NCBI GenBank assembly: GCA_035642125.1
Contig: DASQSZ010000475.1
Location: 1 to 21,989 of the forward strand
DNA: 21,989 nt
Source of the DNA: CALAED01 sp937891035
GTDB lineage: Bacteria > Actinomycetota > Actinomycetes > Streptosporangiales > Streptosporangiaceae
Direction: 5' to 3'
The notes beneath the pieces are model-generated. The model searched no databases. It had not been told where the DNA came from and worked only from the letters and a program-made list of their open reading frames with translations. This document shows, one piece after another, positions 8,616-16,835 of this stretch. The position numbers were made by a program, and so were the translations under genes. Within the stretch, counting starts at the first letter, position 1; every line of letters begins with the position of its first letter.

Positions 8616-9293
8616 TCATTGATCACGATTGATGGGCCGGGGCGATGGCATGCGGTCCGCCCGTCTGATCAGTGACGCGTCCATGGCCTTGTTGACCGCG
8701 TCGATGCGCGAGACCGCGTTCAGCTTCGCGAAGATGTTGCGCAGATGTCGCTTGACGGTGGTCTCGGTGAGGTACAGACGCGAGGCGATTTGCGTGTTGC
8801 TCAGCGCCTGCGCCGTGAGCTCGAGGATCTCACGCTCCCGTTCCGACAGCGGACCCGCGGATGAACCGTTCACCTGTTCCAGGCTCTCCTTGGAGACCGA
8901 GAGCATGACCCGGGCGTCGCCGACCCGTGCACCGCGGACCGCGGAGATGACCTCGTGCTTGCACACGCCCTTATGCAGGTAGCCGCGGATGCCGACCGTC
9001 AGCAACTCCTTCACCAGCCGAGGCGCGTCGTACATGCTCAAGATGATCACTTGCGATTCCGGGGACAGCTGATGGATTTTGGTCACCGTGCTGGTGACGT
9101 CCTCCCCGGGAATCTCGATATCGAGCAGCACGACGTGCGGGTGCTTGTCCGCGGCTTGGGCGAGCGTGGCCTCGCTGTCGCCCGCCTCCCCCACGACAAC
9201 CAGGTCATCTTCTGCCTCAAGGATCGCGCGGAATCCCTCGCGCACCAACGTATGGTCATCTACGAGCAAGATCGTCGTAGGCTGCTCTGCCAC
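8616..9293 (-). CDS. NarL/FixJ-family response regulator
   Basis: Response regulator of 225 residues: receiver domain plus LuxR-type helix-turn-helix. The receiver shows the acidic pair Asp12-Asp13 in LLVDDHTLVREG, the phosphorylation site Asp58 in LLDIEIPG, Ser86 in IILSMYD and Lys108 in GYLHKG. The DNA-binding domain (about 149-205) has LSEREREILELTAQ, SNTQIASRLYLTETTVKRHL and IFAKLNAVSRIDAV. I chose the GTG at 9293 because GAAGGA lies eight bases upstream; a TTG at 9299 is too close to that site. It is the likely partner of the convergent kinase at 7405. Its targets are unknown. The repeated motif at 7147-7183 and 14834-14914 is a candidate, with no direct evidence. Confidence 0.92.
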   Translation of the reverse strand: MAEQPTTILLVDDHTLVREGFRAILEAEDDLVVVGEAGDSEATLAQAADKHPHVVLLDIEIPGEDVTSTVTKIHQLSPESQVIILSMYDAPRLVKELLTVGIRGYLHKGVCKHEVISAVRGARVGDARVMLSVSKESLEQVNGSSAGPLSEREREILELTAQALSNTQIASRLYLTETTVKRHLRNIFAKLNAVSRIDAVNKAMDASLIRRADRMPSPRPINRDQ

Positions 9294-9377
9294 GACCAAC
9301 GTCCTTCACAAAGCCGGACAACTTTAATCTACGTTAGCCACAATGACGGGTTCTGTCAGGAGGGCGACGACCACTAC

Positions 9378-9406
9378 TTGACCGGCAGCCGCCAGTCAGA
9401 TAGCGG
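9378..9406 (+). promoter_or_regulatory. Possible promoter of the AHSA1 gene at 9491
   Basis: TTGACC (9378-9383) is followed after 17 bases by TAGCGG (9401-9406). The -35 box is good and the -10 box weak. It lies about 85 bases upstream of the ATG at 9491, in the short region separating it from the divergent response regulator gene. Confidence 0.35.
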
Positions 9407-9490
9407 TGTTACCACTGATGAGCCTGCACTCCATGGAACGACCTGGCACAATCGGAAATAGGTGTCGACCAGGTTTGAGGGGGAGCCGTC

Positions 9491-9976
9491 ATGTCTCAGC
9501 AAGCGAGCGAGATTGAAGTTCGAATAGAGATCACCATAGCGGCTCCGGTCGAACGTGCCTTCGAGGTGTTCACCCAGCGCTTCAATGAGTTCTGGCCGCC
9601 GGCGTACCGGCTTGGTGCCGCCGAGCGCGTCAATGTCCTGGTCGAGCCCCGGCCAGGCGGCCGCTGGTACGAGCTGACCGCCGATGGCGCGGACTGCGAC
9701 TGGGGGAGAGTGCTGGACTGGGACCCGCCCGAGCACGTCGCCCTGTCCTGGCAGATCTCGCCGGAGTTCCGCCCTGAGCCCGATCTTGCCAAGTCCAGCC
9801 GCGTCGACGCCTGGTTCACCGCCGACGGCCCGAACCGCACCCGCGTCACGCTGGTCCACACCGATTTCGAACGGCACGGCCCAGACTGGCGGAAGACCTA
9901 TGAGGGAGTCGCCATGGACACCGGCTGGCCGCTCGTTCTCGACAACTTCGCCAAGCTCGCCGCCGCCGACGGCTGA
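9491..9976 (+). CDS. AHSA1/START-fold (SRPBCC) small protein
   Basis: Soluble protein of 161 residues with the SRPBCC/AHSA1 ligand-cavity fold. The start reads EIEVRIEITIAAPVERAFEVFTQ, the classic beta1-alpha1 region. It is followed by RPGGRWYELTADG, CDWGRVLDWDPPEHVALSW and a C-terminal amphipathic helix ending DTGWPLVLDNFAKLA. The ATG has GAGGGGGAG upstream at good spacing. It is a paralog of the gene at 13736 (shared GGRxYEL, DG, CDWG and W-PP blocks). AHSA1 genes often pair with ArsR repressors, as here with the gene at 10166. Members of this superfold also include the calicheamicin self-sacrifice protein CalC and its relatives CalU16 and CalU19. A resistance role in this enediyne region is therefore possible but unproven. 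Confidence 0.85.
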   Translation: MSQQASEIEVRIEITIAAPVERAFEVFTQRFNEFWPPAYRLGAAERVNVLVEPRPGGRWYELTADGADCDWGRVLDWDPPEHVALSWQISPEFRPEPDLAKSSRVDAWFTADGPNRTRVTLVHTDFERHGPDWRKTYEGVAMDTGWPLVLDNFAKLAAADG

Positions 9977-10068
9977 GGGCCTGTTCCACGGCCCTCGTTC
10001 GCCGCGAGTGGCTTCTGAGCCTGTGACCTGGGGCTATGCGCATCGCGCCACAGTAAGCGACGGCTAAC

Positions 10069-10084
10069 GAAAGTTCCCACTTTC
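10069..10084. promoter_or_regulatory. Inverted repeat just upstream of the arsR-type promoter
   Basis: GAAAGT-TCCC-ACTTTC has perfect 6-base arms and ends six bases before the TTGACA at 10091. This position suits an operator for the adjacent ArsR-type repressor or for another regulator; the role is inferred. Confidence 0.5.
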
Positions 10085-10090
10085 TGACAG

Positions 10091-10120
10091 TTGACACTAA
10101 CGCAAGTCGTCGCCTACGCT
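10091..10120 (+). promoter_or_regulatory. Sigma-70-type promoter of the ArsR-family gene
   Basis: TTGACA (10091-10096), an 18-base spacer and TACGCT (10115-10120). The perfect -35 and acceptable -10 lie about 46 bases upstream of the chosen ATG at 10166. Confidence 0.6.
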
Positions 10121-10165
10121 TACGCCGTCACCACAGAGAACGAGCAACTGGACAGGACGGACGTC

Positions 10166-10489
10166 ATGGGCGAGATGGATCTAGACGCGGCGCTGCGCGC
10201 CATCGCCGAGCCGCGCCGCCGAGAGATCCTGACCCTCATCGCGGCCACGGAGTTGCCGGCGGGGAAGATCGCCGAACACTTCGAGGTCACCCGTTCGGCC
10301 GTGTCTCAACATCTGCATGTTCTCAAGGACGCAGGCATGATCACTGAGCGCCGAGACGGCACCCGCCGGCTCTACCGCGCCAGCGAGGCGGCACTGGGCG
10401 AGCTCCGCATGTTCCTCGAGGAACTGTGGCACGACAGCGTCGACCGCTTCGCGCGAGAAGTGGTCGAGGATCCTAAGGAAGCTCCATAA
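10166..10489 (+). CDS. ArsR/SmtB-family transcriptional repressor (winged helix)
   Basis: Compact winged-helix repressor of 107 residues. LDAALRAIAEPRRREILTLI is the typical first helices, AGKIAEHFEVTRSAVSQHL the helix-turn-helix, and LKDAGMITERRDGTRRLYR the wing. There are no cysteines, so it lacks the CxC metal site of the arsenic and cadmium sensors and belongs to the non-metal branch often found beside AHSA1-domain genes. I chose the ATG at 10166, with GGACGG upstream. An in-frame TTG at 10091 would lie in the promoter itself. It is likely autoregulated through the inverted repeat at 10069-10084 and may control the AHSA1 gene just upstream. Confidence 0.88.
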   Translation: MGEMDLDAALRAIAEPRRREILTLIAATELPAGKIAEHFEVTRSAVSQHLHVLKDAGMITERRDGTRRLYRASEAALGELRMFLEELWHDSVDRFAREVVEDPKEAP

Positions 10490-10570
10490 CCCAAACGTGC
10501 CGCGCTCCCTAATCGATCCTTAGGCGCCGGATCACCCTCCGTCCCCCAAGGTCATCGCGTTCGCTGAGCT

Positions 10571-10616
10571 TGGCCCACAGACAGTGGGCCATGTCCGCCT
10601 GCCTGGAGACACCAGG
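10571..10616. other. Two adjacent hairpins with the same AGACA loop upstream of clpC
   Basis: TGGCCCAC-AGACA-GTGGGCCA (10571-10591, 8-base arms) is followed by CCTGG-AGACA-CCAGG (10602-10616, 5-base arms). The stems differ but the five-base centres are identical and in the same orientation. They lie 109-154 bases upstream of the clpC start, either in its leader RNA or as paired operator sites. The structures are seen directly; the role is unknown. Confidence 0.6.
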
Positions 10617-10662
10617 AAGCATCCCCTGAACGGCCCGCAGGTCACCCCTGCCCGAATCACCA

Positions 10663-10680
10663 AATGCGAAAGGCATTCGC
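10663..10680. promoter_or_regulatory. Overlapping inverted repeats near the clpC ribosome site
   Basis: AATGC-GAAAG-GCATT (10663-10677) overlaps GCGAA-AGGCA-TTCGC (10666-10680). It lies about 45 bases upstream of the clpC ATG. It resembles a heat-shock or protease-regulon operator by position, but does not match the CIRCE or HAIR consensus and has the half-sites of a ClgR box in the opposite order. Confidence 0.4.
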
Positions 10681-10724
10681 GGTGCCCCAAAACCGGCACC
10701 CATCCCGCGCAAAGGAGCTACTAA

Positions 10725-13049
<2,325 letters not shown>

Positions 13050-13072
13050 TCACGACCCGCTCCTCGCGGATC

Positions 13073-13122
13073 AATCCCCGTGATCATGCAATCATCCGAA
13101 CGGATGCGTGATCACGGGGATT
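13073..13122. terminator. Long stem-loop between clpC (+) and the convergent membrane-protein gene (-)
   Basis: Outer arms AATCCCCGTGATCA and TGATCACGGGGATT pair perfectly over 14 bases. Inside them CATCCG-AA-CGGATG forms a second stem. The element begins 23 bases after the clpC stop and ends 20 bases before the end of the opposing gene, so it can terminate both transcripts. There is no long T-run on either side. The stem is certain; the terminator function is inferred. Confidence 0.6.
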
Positions 13123-13142
13123 GCGCGTTCAGCCGTCAGCCG

Positions 13143-13712
13143 TCAGCCGGACCCGGCGCAGGTGCAGAGCATCAGGGAGCGCTCCTGCCGCGTGGGACGC
13201 CAATGCAGGTACATCGCGACGACCATGGGCACGAATACCATGCCGTTATAGAACAGGTGCAGCTCGACCCGTGGCACGAAGAGTTGAATGATGCTTGTCG
13301 GCACTGTGCGACCGAGCAGGTATTGGCCGGTCATCGCCTGTGTGAGCAAGAGCAAGTGCTCAACATGGTGCCATGCCTGGATCCCCAAAGACACGTTCCA
13401 CCACAATCGCGAGCGGCCGACGAAGCCGTTGCGCAGGGCGACCAGGCCGATCAGCATCACCAGCGCGTACGCGTAGTGCATCACCTCAGAGGTGACAAGC
13501 CAGGGAAAGGGCATACCGAATATGCCCCGCGCGTCCGGTATCCGCCAACCGAATGCGTAGATCTGAATGGCCTGAACGACGTGTTCCGCCCAGTGACCCA
13601 ATACGATCACCAAGAACATCGCCAGCGCCGCCCTGTGCCGTGGACCGGTCAACAGGGCCAGGTGCGATGTGGCCGACCTGCCGCGGCTTTTCATCCGCAA
13701 ACTGTAGAACAC
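13143..13712 (-). CDS. Four-helix membrane protein with histidine-rich helices, function unknown
   Basis: Integral membrane protein of about 189 residues that I cannot assign to a named family. Four hydrophobic segments are visible: AMFLVIVLGHWAEHVVQAIQ, EVMHYAYALVMLIGLVAL, NVSLGIQAWHHVEHLLLL and NGMVFVPMVVAMYL. Histidines cluster within or at the ends of the helices (HWAEH, MHYAY, WHHVEH and RVELHLFYN). This pattern could bind haem, copper or a di-metal centre. The end is CTCAGSG, with two cysteines. I chose the GTG at 13712, which has GAGGAAG six bases upstream and leaves a 23-base gap after the upstream gene. An ATG at 13784 would overlap that gene by 49 bases, and an ATG at 13694 has no ribosome site. 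It is likely co-transcribed with the AHSA1 gene. Confidence 0.7.
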   Translation of the reverse strand: MFYSLRMKSRGRSATSHLALLTGPRHRAALAMFLVIVLGHWAEHVVQAIQIYAFGWRIPDARGIFGMPFPWLVTSEVMHYAYALVMLIGLVALRNGFVGRSRLWWNVSLGIQAWHHVEHLLLLTQAMTGQYLLGRTVPTSIIQLFVPRVELHLFYNGMVFVPMVVAMYLHWRPTRQERSLMLCTCAGSG

Positions 13713-13735
13713 CTGGGCTTCCTCGAACAAAAGCG

Positions 13736-14287
13736 TCAGGGGGGATCGGGCTGGCCGTCGCTCCGCGGTGGCAGCCCCGGGCACTCAGCCGCTTCATCCG
13801 CTTCATCCGTCGTCGTCGCCCCGGTACCGGCCGAGAAGATATTTTCGAAAAGGCCGATTATATGTGGCCACGCCGCCTTGTGCGGGGCATAGTATTCTTG
13901 CAGCACCGGAGCGAGACTTTCCCAGCCACGATGGGTCAACTCCACTTGCGTGCGCGCGGGTCCGAGCCTCTTGAAGTCCAGCTCCACCACCGAGAAGACA
14001 GGGCCGGGCAGAACCTCCCAAGTGAGCGAGAAGAAGCTCGGCGGCTCCCACCGAATAATATGGCCCCAGTCGCATTCACTGCCGTCCTGCAGTAGCTCGT
14101 AGACCCGTCCGCCCGCGTGCTCTTCAACAACGACGTCTTTGACCTTGCCTGGTTCGATCGCGCGGGTCTCGATGGGCCACCAGCTGCCAATTCTCCTGGT
14201 GAACGTGGTGAACGTACGCTCTTGGCCGGCCTCGACGGTGATCGCGCACCTTATCGGCTCGAGACCGGCCGGAGGCATGTTCTTCAT
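13736..14287 (-). CDS. Second AHSA1/START-fold (SRPBCC) protein
   Basis: 183-residue relative of the protein at 9491. The SRPBCC pattern is clear: IRCAITVEAGQERTFTTFTR at the start, HAGGRVYELLQDGSECDWG and IIRWEPPSFFSLTWEV in the middle, then VELDFKRLGPARTQVELTHRG, and a helix ending AWPHIIGLFENIF. A charged, disordered tail (TTTDEADEAAE and on) follows the domain and is absent from the paralog. The ATG at 14287 has a weak site (AAGG, nine bases upstream); a second Met follows at codon 4. It sits between the VOC gene and the His-rich membrane gene on the same strand. Two START-type proteins close to an enediyne cassette invite comparison with CalC-type self-sacrifice resistance; a generic AHSA1 role is equally possible. 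Confidence 0.85.
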   Translation of the reverse strand: MKNMPPAGLEPIRCAITVEAGQERTFTTFTRRIGSWWPIETRAIEPGKVKDVVVEEHAGGRVYELLQDGSECDWGHIIRWEPPSFFSLTWEVLPGPVFSVVELDFKRLGPARTQVELTHRGWESLAPVLQEYYAPHKAAWPHIIGLFENIFSAGTGATTTDEADEAAECPGLPPRSDGQPDPP

Positions 14288-14418
14288 CAGCTCGGCCTTA
14301 GTAGGAGACGCCTTTACCGGGTTACCGAGACCGGCCGGGCGAAAATAGCGACGACCAACTTCCGCCCGGCCAGCGGGCTAGGAGCGCGGCAGGCTTTCTG
14401 GCGTTCTTTGACGGACGC

Positions 14419-14769
14419 TCAGCGCTGCCACAGCCCCACTCGGTTACCGTCCGGATCCTTGCACACCGCCATCGTGCCAATGCCCGGGATCTCATACGGC
14501 GGTACTTCTTTCTTGCCGCCCAGCCGTTCGGCCTGCTTGATACTGTCCTCGGCATTGTCGACGGCGACATACAGCACGATGCCCGGAGTCCCTTCGTCCC
14601 CCGCCTCGCCGATGCCGCCCGGGATGCCCTCAGTTGATCCGGTGTCGACCATGCCGTAGTTCATCGAATCGTCGTGCTGGATATTCCAGCCGAACAACTC
14701 GCCGTAGAATTTGTACGATTTCTTGGAGTCCTTGGCGGTGATATCGAACCATGCGACCGGTTGTCCCAC
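14419..14769 (-). CDS. VOC-superfamily (glyoxalase/bleomycin-resistance fold) protein
   Basis: Small cytoplasmic protein of 116 residues, a single two-module VOC domain. It starts VAWFDITAKDSKKSYKFYGE, LFGWNIQHD, the standard first module. The second module has GIVLYVAVDNAEDSIKQAE, LGGKKEVPPYEIPGIGTMAV and the closing DPDGNRVGLWQR. The start is GTG at 14769 with AAAGGAG seven bases upstream. In length and sequence it looks like the common actinobacterial VOC proteins of unknown substrate. The fold is shared with drug-binding proteins, including the TnmS enediyne-sequestering proteins as I recall them. Its upstream region carries three copies of the motif that also lies between unbL and the kinase gene. 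This is the best reason to link it to the cluster. Binding of an enediyne is not shown. Confidence 0.88.
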   Translation of the reverse strand: MGQPVAWFDITAKDSKKSYKFYGELFGWNIQHDDSMNYGMVDTGSTEGIPGGIGEAGDEGTPGIVLYVAVDNAEDSIKQAERLGGKKEVPPYEIPGIGTMAVCKDPDGNRVGLWQR

Positions 14770-14833
14770 GAGTTACTCCTTTCACCATGATGTACCTGTC
14801 ATTTTCAGCGTAGGACGGCGCTCCTGGCCGCGC

Positions 14834-14914
14834 TACTATCGAAGGTGTACCGCCACCCCACTTTAGTTAGCCCGGGGTATCGAAAGATACTAGGACTACT
14901 ACCTTCGATACCGG
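14834..14914. promoter_or_regulatory. Three TACCTTCGATA-type motif copies upstream of the VOC gene
   Basis: Copy A is TATCGAAGG (14837-14845, reverse), copy B TATCGAAAG within GGTATCGAAAGATACTAG (14876-14893, reverse) and copy C TACTACCTTCGATACC (14897-14912, forward). B and C form a nearly perfect inverted repeat (GGTATCGAA ... TTCGATACC), centres 23 bases apart. A lies 41 bases from B, close to four helical turns. The array sits 68-145 bases upstream of the VOC start, in an intergenic region with no gene. The rest of 14770-15003 holds the hairpin listed next. Confidence 0.65.
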
Positions 14915-14967
14915 GCATCCGCAACATCTTCAAAGCGCCTCGATAATTGCGTTTAGACAGGCCGATC

Positions 14968-14989
14968 GGCCACCACATGAGTGGTGGCC
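14968..14989 (-). terminator. Strong hairpin after the SQR-like gene
   Basis: GGCCACCAC-ATGA-GTGGTGGCC has perfect 9-base arms and lies 15 bases beyond the stop of the gene ending at 15004. No T-run follows, so it is terminator-like or an RNA-stabilising end. It separates the sulfur/flavoprotein unit from the VOC gene. Confidence 0.6.
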
Positions 14990-15003
14990 ATGTCGCGAAA
15001 TAG

Positions 15004-16164
15004 TTACTTGTTCCAGCGGTTGAGCCAGTCGGCTTCTTGCGCGACTTTCTCGTCATGGAACTTTGTAGACGGATCGTACAGCGTTACCGCCGGAGCGGGC
15101 TCGGCGAAGAAGTCCCCCTCGCCTTTCGCGGCTTGGCGGCCCCCGATCTCGATGTAGCATCCTCCGTACCCGGCGAAACGCGCCTCGGGCACGTCGTAGC
15201 CGAGGTAACGCGCCACCCCGGTCGCGACGGTCTCGGCCTCGCCCTCGGCGAAGACCGCGGCCTTGGGCAACGGCTTGCCACTGGGCAAGGTCAGCGCGGT
15301 GACGTCACCGATCGCCCACACTCCTTCGGCATCTGTGGCGAGAGTGGCGGCGTCGACGGGAATCCATCCGGCCGTTCCGAGGCCGGTCGTGGTGAGGGGT
15401 GCCGGCGGCCGATGCGGCGGCACGACCGCCAACAGATCGAACGGCTCACGATCGTGATCGGTGAAGTGCAGGGCGCCGTTCTCGACTCGCTCGATCTTCT
15501 TGTTCGGGTGGAAGCCGATGTCATGTTCCTCGAGCATCTGGACCAGGGCCGTTCCCACGTCCGGCCCCGCCACCGGCATCGGCAGCGGATCTGGCGTGAA
15601 GGCATCGATGCGTACCGAGTCCCGTACGCCACGGGAACGGAGGAGGTCGGCCGCGAGGAGGGCGCCCTCGAAGGGGGCGGCCGGGCATTTGAACGGAACC
15701 CCGGCCACAAGGATCGCCAGCCGGCCGGAATCGATGCCCCGCAGCCGATGGTGGAGGGCCTCGGCTCCGGCGAGCGTGTAGAACTCACCGGCAGTCCCGC
15801 TCGCGAACGCGTCATCCAGGCCGGGCACGCCCTGCGCATCGATCGCCGCCCCCAGGGCGATGACGAGTGCGTCCCACGCCAGTTCGCCGGCCTCGGTGGT
15901 GATCTGACGGCGGTCGACGTCAATCGTCTCGATCTCCGCCTTGATCATGTCGATTCCGCGCAGTGCGGTCGGGGTGGGCCGGACCCGCACCTGCTCCCTA
16001 TTGCGCCAGCCGCGCAGCACCCAGAGCATCGACAGCCCGAGCGCACCGTCGAAGGCGCGGTCGACGAGGAGCACTCGATCATGTTCGGGGAGCAACTCCC
16101 TGACGCGGGACGCGGCGACCAGACCGCCGACTCCGCCGCCGAGAACGAGAACCGTGTTCGGCAT
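15004..16164 (-). CDS. FAD-dependent sulfide:quinone reductase/flavocytochrome c-like oxidoreductase
   Basis: Flavoprotein of 386 residues of the disulfide-reductase fold. The FAD-binding Rossmann motif is at the N-terminus (VLVLGGGVGGLVAASRV). The region WDALVIALGA lies mid-protein, and AEGVWAIGDVTAL is the conserved second FAD-binding Asp motif. Two cysteines occupy the places of the SQR redox pair: Cys160 in FKCPAAPFEG and Cys336 in GGCYIEI. The end (PSTKFHDEKVAQEADWLNRW) also fits the SQR/FCSD type. The ATG at 16164 has GGAGGAGG nine bases upstream; an upstream TTG at 16191 would precede that site. It follows the DsrE gene by 62 bases. Together they suggest oxidation of sulfide or persulfide with electrons passed to quinone; the actual substrate is not known. 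Confidence 0.85.
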   Translation of the reverse strand: MPNTVLVLGGGVGGLVAASRVRELLPEHDRVLLVDRAFDGALGLSMLWVLRGWRNREQVRVRPTPTALRGIDMIKAEIETIDVDRRQITTEAGELAWDALVIALGAAIDAQGVPGLDDAFASGTAGEFYTLAGAEALHHRLRGIDSGRLAILVAGVPFKCPAAPFEGALLAADLLRSRGVRDSVRIDAFTPDPLPMPVAGPDVGTALVQMLEEHDIGFHPNKKIERVENGALHFTDHDREPFDLLAVVPPHRPPAPLTTTGLGTAGWIPVDAATLATDAEGVWAIGDVTALTLPSGKPLPKAAVFAEGEAETVATGVARYLGYDVPEARFAGYGGCYIEIGGRQAAKGEGDFFAEPAPAVTLYDPSTKFHDEKVAQEADWLNRWNK

Positions 16165-16226
16165 ACCGGGTGGCCTCCTCCCTTGGGACAAACCTGTAGG
16201 ACGACCTGCTGGGCCATGCGCGGCGG

Positions 16227-16580
16227 TCAGACGTTGATGGTCCTGTCCGCCCAGGTGGTCCAGGTCGCGAGCTCGGCCATCGAGGATCGGTGTACGCCTT
16301 TGGCCATCATGTCCTCGGTGATGCCGCGGGCGTCCATGCAGGTGCCGCAGCTACCCACCTCGGCGCCTCGGTCGACCAGGACGCGCATCATCTTGGCCAC
16401 GTTGTAGTAGCCCTGGGGCGTTCGCTGATCGCTCATGACCGAGACCACGGCGTCACCGAACAGGAACATCTTCACTTCGTGCTCCCCGTTGCCGAGCATC
16501 GATCGCGCCCACCGGATGCCGTTGTAGACGCGCTCGATGCCGTACGGAGAGTCGTGCAGGACGAAGAGGAAGCGCATCAT
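16227..16580 (-). CDS. DsrE/DsrF-like sulfur-relay protein
   Basis: DsrE-family protein of 117 residues, which carries sulfur as a cysteine persulfide in related systems. The Rossmann-like fold is seen in MRFLFVLHDSPYGIERVYNG, VKMFLFGDAVV and YYNVAKMMRVLVDRGAEV. The active-site stretch is GSCGTCMDARG (Cys78, Cys81), with the ARG that follows the catalytic Cys in many members. AAGGAG precedes two consecutive ATGs at 16580 and 16577. The first overlaps the stop of the upstream PhnD fragment, while the second has the better spacing (six bases). The adjacent SQR-like gene makes a persulfide hand-off between them plausible. Confidence 0.88.
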   Translation of the reverse strand: MMRFLFVLHDSPYGIERVYNGIRWARSMLGNGEHEVKMFLFGDAVVSVMSDQRTPQGYYNVAKMMRVLVDRGAEVGSCGTCMDARGITEDMMAKGVHRSSMAELATWTTWADRTINV

Positions 16581-16816
16581 GATCTCCTTAATGCCTTAAT
16601 GCCGCCCGAGACCTTCGTCTTCAGCCGACCGGCCAGGTATCGCCGCAACGGCTCGTAGTGAGCACGCTGCGTCTCCGGCGACACGTTGGGGATCACGCCG
16701 ACCCGAAGCGGGCCGGAAAGGTCATCGCCGCTGGTCGCGGTCGCGGTGGTACGGTTCGCCGCCGCGAGCACGATCATGCTCGCGGCGGCGAGTGCCCTTA
16801 CCAAGCGGGTACGCAT
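16577..16816 (-). pseudogene. Truncated PhnD-like ABC-transporter binding protein
   Basis: A 79-residue stub. MRTRLVRALAAASMIVLAAA is a signal peptide without a lipobox cysteine, followed by LRVGVIPNVSPETQRAHYEP and LRRYLAGRLKTKV. That is the first strand-helix of phosphate/phosphonate-type (PhnD-like) periplasmic binding proteins, which normally continue for about 300 residues. Here the match stops at KTKV, the reading frame ends nine codons later, and the dsrE start overlaps the stop as ATGA. Two CATTAAGG copies lie at the junction. It begins 19 bases after the acyl-CoA dehydrogenase-like gene. It is most likely the remnant of a deletion; a small exported protein retained for coupling to dsrE is the alternative. 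Confidence 0.7.
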
Positions 16817-16835
16817 GCCGTTGCCTTGGCTCGCG

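Noticed and set aside
10490..10724. Search for CIRCE, HAIR or ClgR boxes ahead of clpC
   Set aside because: GTTCGCTGAGC and the GCGAA/TTCGC repeat recall ClgR half-sites, but neither matches the consensus orientation and spacing. I listed them only as inverted repeats.
13130..13150. Three CAGCCGT-like repeats at the end of the membrane-protein gene
   Set aside because: The repeats are seven bases long and local; I see no sign of function.
15037..16407. Long plus-strand open frame opposite the SQR-like gene
   Set aside because: The minus-strand frame shows FAD motifs and redox cysteines; the plus frame shows none and also runs into the dsrE gene.
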